Positions 24,703-35,140 of a stretch of DNA of 64,000 nt are shown here, one piece after another. How positions within the stretch are numbered: the first letter of the stretch is position 1; each line of letters begins with the position of its first letter. The stretch spans positions 2,650,676 to 2,714,675 of the forward strand of contig JAINUF010000027.1 in NCBI GenBank assembly GCA_029718625.1, in the 5' to 3' direction. The notes under the pieces are model-generated. The model made no database searches. It was given only the letters and a program-made list of their open reading frames with translations, and had not been told where the DNA came from. Source of the DNA: Synaphobranchus kaupii. Its lineage: Eukaryota > Chordata > Actinopteri > Anguilliformes > Synaphobranchidae. Both the position numbers and the translations under genes were made by a program.

Positions 24703-25390
24703 ATTTTAATAGCTTCTGTGACATATGATGAAGACGCATGCCTCAAACCAATTTCAGTGTTGTCAAAGACATTATAGCTCAAATATACAGTTGATTAATT
24801 TTTTAATTTTCCATTTGTAAATTTTGAATGAATTTTTCTTCAAATTTAAAATGCAAACCTTTCAATAGCTTCTGTGACATGTGACTAAGATGCCTCAAAC
24901 CAACTGTAATGTTGTCAGATACATTCTCCAATTTACAAGCAATGCTTTTTCCAATTTTCCTTTTGTAAATTTTAAATAGATTTTTATTCAAAATAAAAGC
25001 ACTAAAATTTAAATAGCTTCTGTGACATATGATGAAGACGCACGACTCAAAATAATTTTAGTGTTGTCAAAGACGTTATAGCTCAAATATACAGTTGATT
25101 AATTTTTAAATTTTCCATTTGTAAATTTTGAATGAATTTTTCTTCAAATTTAAAATGCAAACATTTCAATAGCTTCTGTGACATGTGACTAAGATGCCTC
25201 AAACCAACTGTAATGTTGTCAGATGCATTCTCCAATTTACAAGCAATGCTTGTAAATTCTCCAATTTATGCTTGTAATTCTCCAATTTACAAGCAATGCT
25301 TTTTCCAATTTTCCTTTTGTAAATTTTAAATAGATTTTTATTCAAAATAAAAGCACTAAAATTTCAATATCTGCTGTGACATGTGACTAA
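23521..25390 (+). repeat. Six B-A dimers ending in A, with a 50 bp insertion
   Basis: 1870 bp = 6 x 304, minus one base (TTTAAAGC unit near 23,719), minus three bases for a B-type tail on the final A, plus a 50 bp insertion. The final A runs directly into C, the first such join in the window. Its 3' box is altered to CAATATCTGCTGTGAC. Confidence 0.92.
25227..25300 (+). repeat. Local microsatellite-like triplication inside an A unit
   Basis: ATTCTCCAATTTA followed by TGCTT occurs three times, starting at 25,227, 25,256 and 25,277 (steps of 29 and 21 bp). The middle copy lacks CAAGCA. The total insertion is 50 bp relative to a normal A. It is the only such expansion found in the window. Confidence 0.9.
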
Positions 25391-25826
25391 GATGCCTCAA
25401 ACCAAATAATTTTGTCAGATACATTACTTCTCCAATTTACAAGCTATGCTTTTTGCAATTTTCCTTTTGTATATTTTAGAGGATTTATTCTTCGAAATAA
25501 ACACAATAAAATGTTAATAGTTTCTGTAACATGTGACCAAGACACCTCAAACCAAGTTGCCTGTTGTCAGAGACAGGATACCTCAAATCTACAACTGATT
25601 ATTTTTCAAATTTTGCCTTTGTATATTTTAAAGGAATTTTTCTTCAAAATAAATACACTAAAATGTCAATAGTTTCTGTGTCATGTGACCAAGATACCTC
25701 ACAGCAAATTGACTGTTGTCAGAGAGAGTATAGCTCAAATTTCCCTCTCATGAATATATATTTTTTATTTTTCTTCAAAATTAAACTACTAAAATTTCAA
25801 TAGCTTCTGTGACATATGATGAAGAC
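25391..25826 (+). repeat. C-D-E trimer 8 (right type, entered from A)
   Basis: C 25391-25540, D 25541-25692, E 25693-25826. First right-type copy: C ends GTGACCAA rather than GTGAACAA; E has CTAAACT-class alleles (AATTAAACTAC) and a private CCTCTCATG. Followed by the divergent B' unit (GCACGCCTCAAAATAATTT). Confidence 0.92.
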
Positions 25827-26127
25827 GCACGCCTCAAAATAATTTTACTGTTGTCAAAGACATTATAGCTCAAATATACAGTTGATTATTTTTTTAATTT
25901 TCCGTTTGTAAATTTTAAGTGAATTTTTCTTCAAATTTAAAATGCTAACATTTCAATAGCTTCTGTGACATGTGACCAAGATGCCTCAAACCAACTGTAA
26001 TGTTGTCAGATACATTCTCCAATTTACAAGCAATGCTTTTTCCAATTTTCCTTTTGTAAATTTTAAATCGATTTTCATTCAAAATAAAAGCACTAAAATT
26101 TCAATAGCTTCTGTGACATGTGACTAA
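25827..26127 (+). repeat. Divergent B'-A' pair
   Basis: 301 bp = B' 153 + A' 148 (A body with the 3 bp shorter B-type tail). B' has GCACGCCTCAAAATAATTT, TTATTTTTTTAATT, TTTTAAGTGAA and AAATGCTAAC. A' has the palindrome AAATCGATTT where ordinary A has AAATAGATTT. Confidence 0.92.
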
Positions 26128-26563
26128 GATGCCTCAAACCAACTAATTTTGTCAGATACATTACTTCTCCAATTTACAAGCAATGCTTTTTCCAATTTTC
26201 CTTTTGTAAATTTTAAATTGATTTTCATTCAAAATAAAAGCACTAAAATTTCAATAGCTTCTGTGACATGTGATCAAGACACCTCAAACCAAGTTGCCTG
26301 TTGTCAGAGACAGGATACCTCAAATCTACAACTGATTATTTTTCAAATTTTGCCTTTGTATATTTTAAAGGAATTTTTCTTCAAAATAAATACACTAAAA
26401 TGTCAATAGTTTCTGTGTCATGTGACCAAGATACCTCACAGCAAATTGACTGTTGTCAGAGAGAGTATAGCTCAAATTTCCCTCTTATGAATATATATTT
26501 TTTATTTTTCTTCAAAATTAAACTACTAAAATTTCAATAGCTTCTGTGACATATGATGAAGAC
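26128..26563 (+). repeat. Hybrid C/A-D-E trimer
   Basis: C/A 26128-26277, D 26278-26429, E 26430-26563. The first ~50 bp are C-like (ACTAATTTTGTCAG, ACATTACTTCTCC), then the unit is A-like (TTACAAGCAATGC, TTTTTCCAATT), ending GTGATCAA before a normal D. Length remains 150 bp, as in C. This implies exchange between C and A near bases 45-55. Confidence 0.92.
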
Positions 26564-27924
26564 GCACGCCTCAAAATAATTTTACTGTTGTCAAAGACAT
26601 TATAGCTCAAATATACAGTTGATTATTTTTTTAATTTTCCGTTTGTAAATTTTAAGTGAATTTTTCTTCAAATTTAAAATGCTAACATTTCAATAGCTTC
26701 TGTGACATGTGACCAAGATGCCTCAAACCAACTGTAATGTTGTCAGATACATTCTCCAATTTACAAGCAATGCTTTTTCCAATTTTCCTTTTGTAAATTT
26801 TAAATCGATTTTTATTCAAAATAAAAGCACTAAAATTTCAATAGCTTCTGTGACATATGATGAAGACGCATGCCTCATACCAATTGCAGTGTTGTCAAAG
26901 ACATTATAGCTCAAATATACAGTAGATTAATTTTTTAATTTTCTGTTTGTAAATTTTAAATGAATTTTTCTTCAAATTTAAAATGCAAACATTTCAATAG
27001 CTTCTGTGACATGTGACTAAGATGCCTCAAACCAACTGTAATGTTGTCAGATACATTCTCCAATTTACAAGCAATGCTTTTTCAAATTTTTCTTTTGTAA
27101 ATTTTAAATAGATTTTTATTCAAAATAAAAGCACTAAAATTTCAATAGCTTCTGTGACATATGATGAAGACGCATGCCTCAAACCAATTTTAGTGTTGTC
27201 AAAGACGTTATAGCTCAAATATACAGTTGATTAATTTTTAAATTTTCCATTTGTAAATTTTGAATGAATTTTTCTTCAAATTTAAAATGCAAACATTTCA
27301 ATAGCTTCTGTGACATGTGACTAAGATGCCTCAAACCAACTGTAATGTTGTCAAATGCATTCTCCAATTTACAAGCAATGCTTTTTCCAATTTTCCTTTT
27401 GTAAATTTTAAATAGATTTTTATTCAAAATAAAAGCACTAAAATTTCAATAGCTTCTGTGACATGTGACTAAGATGCCTCAAACCAACTGTAATGTTGTC
27501 AGATGCATTCTCCAATTTACAAGCAATGCTTTTTCCAATTTTCCTTTTGTAAATTTTAAATAGATTTTTATTCAAAATAAAAGCACTAAAATTTTAATAG
27601 CTTCTGTGACATATGATGAAGACGCATGCCTCAAACCAATTTTAGTGTTGTCAAAGATGTTATAGCTCAAATACACAGTTGATTAATTTTTTAATTTTCC
27701 ATTTGTAAATTTTGAATGAATTTTTCTTCAAATTTAAAATGCAAACATTTCAATAGCTTCTGTGACATGTGACTAAGATGCCTCAAACCAACTGTAATGT
27801 TGTCAGATGCATTCTCCAATTTACAAGCAATGCTTTTTCCAATTTTCCTTTTGTAAATTTTAAATAGATTTTTATTCAAAATAAAAGCACTAAAATTTCA
27901 ATAGCTTCTGTGACATGTGATCAA
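26564..27924 (+). repeat. B'ABABAABA tract with an A-A join
   Basis: 1361 bp = 4 B (612) + 5 A (755) minus 2 x 3 bases for two A units with B-type tails. One such A is followed by another A (join at 27,472/27,473); the last is followed directly by D. The first A carries AAATCGATTT; one B has GCCTCATACCAATTGCAG. Confidence 0.91.
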
Positions 27925-28208
27925 GACACCTCAAACCAAGTTGCCTGTTGTCAGAGACAGGATACCTCAAATCTACAACTGATTATTTTTAAAATTTTCC
28001 CTTTGTATATTTTAAAATAATTTTTCTCCAAAATAGATACACTAAAATGTCAATAGTTTCTGTGTCATGTGACCAAGATACCTCAAAGCAAATTGACTGT
28101 TGTCAGAGAGTATAGCTCAAATTTCCCTCTTATAAATATATATTTTAAATTTTTCTTCAAAATAGAACTACTGAAATTTCAATAGCTTCTGTGACATATG
28201 ATGAAGAC
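27925..28208 (+). repeat. Truncated D-E pair lacking C
   Basis: 284 bp: D starts GACACCTCAAACC, E ends GATGAAGAC. It follows an A unit directly. It is more diverged than the complete trimers: TTTTTAAAATTTTCCC, AAAATAATTTTTCTCC, AAAATAGATAC, GATACCTCAAAG, GAGAGTATAG (two bases shorter than GAGAGAGTATAG), TATAAATATATATT, and AACTACTGAAATT. It is probably an older lineage than the other D-E copies. Confidence 0.9.
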
Positions 28209-28616
28209 GCAATTTTAGTGCTTTTTCCAATTTTCCTTTTGTAAATTTTAAATAGATTTTTATTCAAAACAAAAGCATTAAAATTTCAATAGCTTCTGTG
28301 ACATATGATGAAGACGCATGCCTCAAACCAATTTTAGTCTTGTCAAAGTCATTATAGCTCAAATATACAATTGATTAATTTTTAAAATTTCCGTTTGTAA
28401 ATTTTAAATGAATTTTTCTTCAAATTTAAAATGTAAACATTTCAATAGCTTCTGTGACATGTGACTAAGATGCCTCAAACCAACTGTAATGTTGTCAGAT
28501 GCATTCTCCAATTTACAAGCAATGCTTTTTCCAATTTTCCTTTTGTAAATTTTAAATAGATTTTTATTCAAAATAAAAGCACTAAAATTTCAATATCTGC
28601 TGTGACATGTGACTAA
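28209..28616 (+). repeat. B/A deletion fusion plus one B-A dimer
   Basis: 28209-28315 is a 107 bp remnant: the B start GC and AATTTTAGTG, joined at about 28,220/28,221 to the A unit from CTTTTTCC onward. The B first box and most of B are lost. The A part has CAAAACAAAAGCATTAAAA. The remaining 301 bp is B plus A with a B-type tail (CAATATCTGCTG box) entering C. Confidence 0.9.
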
Positions 28617-29052
28617 GATGCCTCAAACCAAATAATTTTGTCAGATACATTACTTCTCCAATTTACAAGCTATGCTTTTTGCAATTTTCCTTTTGTATAT
28701 TTTAGAAGATTTATTCTTCGAAATAAACACAATAAAATGTTAATAGTTTCTGTAACATGTGACCAAGACACCTCAAACCAAGTTGCCTGTTGTCAGAGAC
28801 AGGATACCTCAAATCTACAACTGATTATTTTTCAAATTTTGCCTTTGTATATTTTAAAGGAATTTTTCTTCAAAATAAATACACTAAAATGTCAATAGTT
28901 TCTGTGTCATGTGACCAAGATACCTCACAGCAAATTGACTGTTGTCAGAGAGAGTATAGCTCAAATTTCCCTCTTATGAATATATATTTTTTATTTTTCT
29001 TCAAAATTAAACTACTAAAATTTCAATAGCTTCTGTGACATATGATGAAGAC
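28617..29052 (+). repeat. C-D-E trimer (right type)
   Basis: C 28617-28766, D 28767-28918, E 28919-29052. Private change in C: TTTTAGAAGATTT instead of TTTTAGAGGATTT. Entered from A with the CAATATCTGCTG box. Confidence 0.92.
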
Positions 29053-29353
29053 GCACGCCTCAAAATAATTTTACTGTTGTCAAAGACATTATAGCTCAAA
29101 TATACAGTTGATTATTTTTTTAATTTTCCGTTTGTAAATTTTAAGTGAATTTTTCTTCAAATTTAAAATGCTAACATTTCAATAGCTTCTGTGACATGTG
29201 ACCAAGATGCCTCAAACCAACTGTAATGTTGTCAGATACATTCTCCAATTTACAAGCAATGCTTTTTCCAATTTTCCTTTTGTAAATTTTAAATCGATTT
29301 TCATTCAAAATAAAAGCACTAAAATTTCAATAGCTTCTGTGACATGTGACTAA
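29053..29353 (+). repeat. Divergent B'-A' pair
   Basis: 301 bp, same as the pair at 25,827 at offset 3226, with AAATCGATTTTC in A'. Confidence 0.92.
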
Positions 29354-29789
29354 GATGCCTCAAACCAACTAATTTTGTCAGATACATTACTTCTCCAATT
29401 TACAAGCAATGCTTTTTCCAATTTTCCTTTTGTAAATTTTAAATTGATTTTCATTCAAAATAAAAGCACTAAAATTTCAATAGCTTCTGTGACATGTGAT
29501 CAAGACACCTCAAACCAAGTTGCCTGTTGTCAGAGACAGGATACCTCAAATCTACAACTGATTATTTTTCAAATTTTGCCTTTGTATATTTTAAAGGAAT
29601 TTTTCTTCAAAATAAATACACTAAAATGTCAATAGTTTCTGTGTCATGTGACCAAGATACCTCACAGCAAATTGACTGTTGTCAGAGAGAGTATAGCTCA
29701 AATTTCCCTCTTATGAATATATATTTTTTATTTTTCTTCAAAATTAAACTACTAAAATTTCAATAGCTTCTGTGACATATGATGAAGAC
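29354..29789 (+). repeat. Hybrid C/A-D-E trimer
   Basis: C/A 29354-29503, D 29504-29655, E 29656-29789. Identical in structure to 26,128; the same breakpoint shows it was copied, not formed again. Confidence 0.92.
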
Positions 29790-31150
29790 GCACGCCTCAA
29801 AATAATTTTACTGTTGTCAAAGACATTATAGCTCAAATATACAGTTGATTATTTTTTTAATTTTCCGTTTGTAAATTTTAAGTGAATTTTTCTTCAAATT
29901 TAAAATGCTAACATTTCAATAGCTTCTGTGACATGTGACCAAGATGCCTCAAACCAACTGTAATGTTGTCAGATACATTCTCCAATTTACAAGCAATGCT
30001 TTTTCCAATTTTCCTTTTGTAAATTTTAAATCGATTTTTATTCAAAATAAAAGCACTAAAATTTCAATAGCTTCTGTGACATATGATGAAGACGCATGCC
30101 TCATACCAATTGCAGTGTTGTCAAAGACATTATAGCTCAAATATACAGTAGATTAATTTTTTAATTTTCCGTTTGTAAATTTTAAATGAATTTTTCTTCA
30201 AATTTAAAATGCAAACATTTCAATAGCTTCTGTGACATGTGACTAAGATGCCTCAAACCAACTGTAATGTTGTCAGATACATTCTCCAATTTACAAGCAA
30301 TGCTTTTTCAAATTTTTCTTTTGTAAATTTTAAATAGATTTTTATTCAAAATAAAAGCACTAAAATTTCAATAGCTTCTGTGACATATGATGAAGACGCA
30401 TGCCTCAAACCAATTTTAGTGTTGTCAAAGACGTTATAGCTCAAATATACAGTTGATTAATTTTTAAATTTTCCATTTGTAAATTTTGAATGAATTTTTC
30501 TTCAAATTTAAAATGCAAACATTTCAATAGCTTCTGTGACATGTGACTAAGATGCCTCAAACCAACTGTAATGTTGTCAAATGCATTCTCCAATTTACAA
30601 GCAATGCTTTTTCCAATTTTCCTTTTGTAAATTTTAAATAGATTTTTATTCAAAATAAAAGCACTAAAATTTCAATAGCTTCTGTGACATGTGACTAAGA
30701 TGCCTCAAACCAACTGTAATGTTGTCAGATGCATTCTCCAATTTACAAGCAATGCTTTTTCCAATTTTCCTTTTGTAAATTTTAAATAGATTTTTATTCA
30801 AAATAAAAGCACTAAAATTTTAATAGCTTCTGTGACATATGATGAAGACGCATGCCTCAAACCAATTTTAGTGTTGTCAAAGATGTTATAGCTCAAATAC
30901 ACAGTTGATTAATTTTTTAATTTTCCATTTGTAAATTTTGAATGAATTTTTCTTCAAATTTAAAATGCAAACATTTCAATAGCTTCTGTGACATGTGACT
31001 AAGATGCCTCAAACCAACTGTAATGTTGTCAGATGCATTCTCCAATTTACAAGCAATGCTTTTTCCAATTTTCCTTTTGTAAATTTTAAATAGATTTTTA
31101 TTCAAAATAAAAGCACTAAAATTTCAATAGCTTCTGTGACATGTGATCAA
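29790..31150 (+). repeat. B'ABABAABA tract with an A-A join
   Basis: 1361 bp, same unit order as 26,564-27,924. The A-A join lies at about 30,698/30,699. Here TTCCGTTTG replaces the private TTCTGTTTG of copy 1. Confidence 0.91.
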
Positions 31151-31434
31151 GACACCTCAAACCAAGTTGCCTGTTGTCAGAGACAGGATACCTCAAATCT
31201 ACAACTGATTATTTTTAAAATTTTCCCTTTGTATATTTTAAAATAATTTTTCTCCAAAATAGATACACTAAAATGTCAATAGTTTCTGTGTCATGTGACC
31301 AAGATACCTCAAAGCAAATTGACTGTTGTCAGAGAGTATAGCTCAAATTTCCCTCTTATAAATATATATTTTAAATTTTTCTTCAAAATAGAACTACTGA
31401 AATTTCAATAGCTTCTGTGACATATGATGAAGAC
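31151..31434 (+). repeat. Truncated D-E pair lacking C, second copy
   Basis: Same 284 bp element as 27,925-28,208, entered directly from A (GTGATCAA). Confidence 0.9.
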
Positions 31435-32146
31435 GCAATTTTAGTGCTTTTTCCAATTTTCCTTTTGTAAATTTTAAATAGATTTTTATTCAAAACAAAA
31501 GCATTAAAATTTCAATAGCTTCTGTGACATATGATGAAGACGCATGCCTCAAACCAATTTTAGTCTTGTCAAAGTCATTATAGCTCAAATATACAATTGA
31601 TTAATTTTTAAAATTTCCGTTTGTAAATTTTAAATGAATTTTTCTTCAAATTTAAAATGTAAACATTTCAATAGCTTCTGTGACATGTGACTAAGATGCC
31701 TCAAACCAACTGTAATGTTGTCAGATACATTCTCCAATTTACAAGCAATGCTTTTTCGAATTTTCCTTTTGTAAATTTTAAATAGATTTTTATTCAAAAT
31801 AAAAGCACTAAAATTTCAATAGCTTCTGTGACATATGATGAAGACGCATGCCTCAAACCAATTTTAGTGTTGTCAAAGACGTTATAGCTCAAATATACAG
31901 TTGATTCATTTTAAAATTTTCCATTTGTAAATTTTGAATGAATTTTTCTTCAAATTTAAAATGCAAACATTTCAATAGCTTCTGTGACATGTGACTAAGA
32001 TGCCTCAAACCAACTGTAATGTTGTCAGATGCATTCTCCAATTTACAAGCAATGCTTTTTCCAATTTTCCTTTTGTAAATTTTAAATAGATTTTTATTCA
32101 AAATAAAAGCACTAAAATTTCAATATCTGCTGTGACATGTGACTAA
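31435..32146 (+). repeat. B/A deletion fusion plus two B-A dimers
   Basis: 712 bp: a 107 bp fusion remnant (31435-31541), then two dimers instead of one. The additional dimer has TTTTTCGAATT (A) and TTGATTCATTTTAAAATTTT (B). That B allele reappears at about 42.7 kb and marks the start of the mega-unit. Confidence 0.9.
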
Positions 32147-32582
32147 GATGCCTCAAACCAAATAATTTTGTCAGATACATTACTTCTCCAATTTACAAGC
32201 TATGCTTTTTGCAATTTTCCTTTTGTATATTTTAGAGGATTTATTCTTCGAAATAAACACAATAAAATGTTAATAGTTTCTGTAACATGTGACCAAGACA
32301 CCTCAAACCAAGTTGCCTGTTGTCAGAGACAGGATACCTCAAATCTACAACTGATTATTTTTCAAATTTTGCCTTTGTATATTTTAAAGGAATTTTTCTT
32401 CAAAATAAATACACTAAAATGTCAATAGTTTCTGTGTCATGTGACCAAGATACCTCACAGCAAATTGACTGTTGTCAGAGAAAGTATAGCTCAAATTTCC
32501 CTCTTATGAATATATATTTTTTATTTTTCTTCAAAATTAAACTACTAAAATTTCAATAGCTTCTGTGACATATGATGAAGAC
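32147..32582 (+). repeat. C-D-E trimer (right type, GAGAAAG allele)
   Basis: C 32147-32296, D 32297-32448, E 32449-32582. E has GTCAGAGAAAGTATAG where others have GAGAGAG; the only other copy is at 42,950. Entered from A with the CAATATCTGCTG box. Confidence 0.92.
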
Positions 32583-32883
32583 GCACGCCTCAAAATAATT
32601 TTACTGTTGTCAAAGACATTATAGCTCAAATATACAGTTGATTATTTTTTTAATTTTCCGTTTGTAAATTTTAAGTGAATTTTTCTTCAAATTTAAAATG
32701 CTAACATTTCAATAGCTTCTGTGACATGTGACCAAGATGCCTCAAACCAACTGTAATGTTGTCAGATACATTCTCCAATTTACAAGCAATGCTTTTTCCA
32801 ATTTTCCTTTTGTAAATTTTAAATCGATTTTCATTCAAAATAAAAGCACTAAAATTTCAATAGCTTCTGTGACATGTGACTAA
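32583..32883 (+). repeat. Divergent B'-A' pair
   Basis: 301 bp, third copy of this pair, belonging to the partial third copy of the 3226 bp arrangement (offset 3530 from the second). Confidence 0.92.
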
Positions 32884-33319
32884 GATGCCTCAAACCAACT
32901 AATTTTGTCAGATACATTACTTCTCCAATTTACAAGCAATGCTTTTTCCAATTTTCCTTTTGTAAATTTTAAATTGATTTTCATTCAAAATAAAAGCACT
33001 AAAATTTCAATAGCTTCTGTGACATGTGATCAAGACACCTCAAACCAAGTTGCCTGTTGTCAGAGACAGGATACCTCAAATCTACAACTGATTATTTTTC
33101 AAATTTTGCCTTTGTATATTTTAAAGGAATTTTTCTTCAAAATAAATACACTAAAATGTCAATAGTTTCTGTGTCATGTGACCAAGATACCTCACAGCAA
33201 ATTGACTGTTGTCAGAGAGAGTATAGCTCAAATTTCCCTCTTATGAATATATATTTTTTATTTTTCTTCAAAATTAAACTACTAAAATTTCAATAGCTTC
33301 TGTGACATATGATGAAGAC
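32884..33319 (+). repeat. Hybrid C/A-D-E trimer
   Basis: C/A 32884-33033, D 33034-33185, E 33186-33319. Same hybrid breakpoint as at 26,128 and 29,354. Confidence 0.92.
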
Positions 33320-35140
33320 GCACGCCTCAAAATAATTTTACTGTTGTCAAAGACATTATAGCTCAAATATACAGTTGATTATTTTTTTAATTTTCCGTTT
33401 GTAAATTTTAAGTGAATTTTTCTTCAAATTTAAAATGCTAACATTTCAATAGCTTCTGTGACATGTGACCAAGATGCCTCAAACCAACTGTAATGTTGTC
33501 AGATACATTCTCCAATTTACAAGCAATGCTTTTTCCAATTTTCCTTTTGTAAATTTTAAATCGATTTTTATTCAAAATAAAAGCACTAAAATTTCAATAG
33601 CTTCTGTGACATATGATGAAGACGCATGCCTCATACCAATTGCAGTGTTGTCAAAGACATTATAGCTCAAATATACAGTAGATTAATTTTTTAATTTTCC
33701 GTTTGTAAATTTTAAATGAATTTTTCTTCAAATTTAAAATGCAAACATTTCAATAGCTTCTTTGACATGTGACTAAGATGCCTCAAACCAACTGTAATGT
33801 TGTCAGATACATTCTCCAATTTACAAGCAATGCTTTTTCGAATTTTTCTTTTGTAAATTTTAAATAGATTTTTATTCAAAATAAAAGCACTAAAATTTCA
33901 ATAGCTTCTGTGACATATGATGAAGACGCATGCCTCAAACCAATTTTAGTGTTGTCAAAGACGTTATAGCTCAAATATACAGTTGATTAATTTTTAAATT
34001 TTCCATTTGTAAATTTTGAATGAATTTTTCTTCAAATTTAAAATGCAAACATTTCAATAGCTTCTGTGACATGTGACTAAGATGCCTCAAACCAACTGTA
34101 ATGTTGTCAGATACATTCTCCAATTTACAAGCAATGCTTTTTCCAATTTTCCTTTTGTAAATTTTAAATAGATTTTTATTCAAAACAAAAGCATTAAAAT
34201 TTCAAAAGCTTCTGTGACATATGATGAAGACGCACGCCTCAAAATAATTTTACTGTTGTCAAAGACATTATAGCTCAAATATACAGTTGATTATTTTTTT
34301 AATTTTCCGTTTGTAAATTTTAAGTGAATTTTTCTTCAAATTTAAAATGCTAACATTTCAATAGCTTCTGTGACATGTGACCAAGATGCCTCAAACCAAC
34401 TGTAATGTTGTCAGATACATTCTCCAATTTACAAGCAATGCTTTTTCCAATTTTCCTTTTGTAAATTTTAAATCGATTTTTATTCAAAATAAAAGCACTA
34501 AAATTTCAATAGCTTCTGTGACATATGATGAAGACGCATGCCTCATACCAATTGCAGTGTTGTCAAAGACATTATAGCTCAAATATACAGTAGATTAATT
34601 TTTTAATTTTCCGTTTGTAAATTTTAAATGAATTTTTCTTCAAATTTAAAATGCAAACATTTCAATAGCTTCTGTGACATGTGACTAAGATGCCTCAAAC
34701 CAACTGTAATGTTGTCAGATACATTCTCCAATTTACAAGCAATGCTTTTTCGAATTTTTCTTTTGTAAATTTTAAATAGATTTTTATTCAAAATAAAAGC
34801 ACTAAAATTTCAATAGCTTCTGTGACATATGATGAAGACGCATGCCTCAAACCAATTTTAGTGTTGTCAAAGACGTTATAGCTCAAATATACAGTTGATT
34901 AATTTTTAAATTTTCCATTTGTAAATTTTGAATGAATTTTTCTTCAAATTTAAAATGCAAACATTTCAATAGCTTCTGTGACATGTGACTAAGATGCCTC
35001 AAACCAACTGTAATGTTGTCAAATGCATTCTCCAATTTACAAGCAATGATTTTTCCAATTTTCCTTTTGTAAATTTTAAATAGATTTTTATTCAAAATAA
35101 AAGCACTAAAATTTCAATAGCTTCTGTGACATGTGACTAA
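33320..35140 (+). repeat. Six B-A dimers as two 912 bp copies
   Basis: 1821 bp = 6 x 304 minus 3. The first three dimers (33320-34231) and the next three (34232-35143) begin with B' and share the GCCTCATACCAATTGCAG B unit. The first copy has a private CTTCTTTGACATG box near 33,760 and ends with an A carrying CAAAACAAAAGCATT and TTTCAAAAGC. The last A has GCAATGATTTTTCC and GTCAAATGC. Confidence 0.91.

Larger units (their letters stand above)
25280..28505 (+). repeat. 3226 bp higher-order unit, copy 1
   Basis: Order: C-D-E, B', A', C/A hybrid-D-E, B', four further A and three B units including an A-A join, a truncated D-E, a B/A deletion fusion, and one more B-A. All landmarks recur at +3226. 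Private changes noticed: CTCTCATG near 25,748 and TTCTGTTTG near 26,942. Start is placed just right of the 50 bp insertion, which the second copy lacks. Confidence 0.85.
28506..31731 (+). repeat. 3226 bp higher-order unit, copy 2
   Basis: Same order of elements as copy 1 at a constant offset, including the truncated D-E and the deletion fusion. The copies part near 31,726 (GATACATTC here, GATGCATTC at 28,500). After this an extra B-A dimer precedes the next C. Confidence 0.85.

Noticed and set aside
26709..26909. 66-codon plus-strand frame in the B'-A' pairs
   Set aside because: It exists only because AAATCGATTT replaces AAATAGATTT, removing a stop. It starts at GTG, ends within the next B, and has no recognisable protein features.
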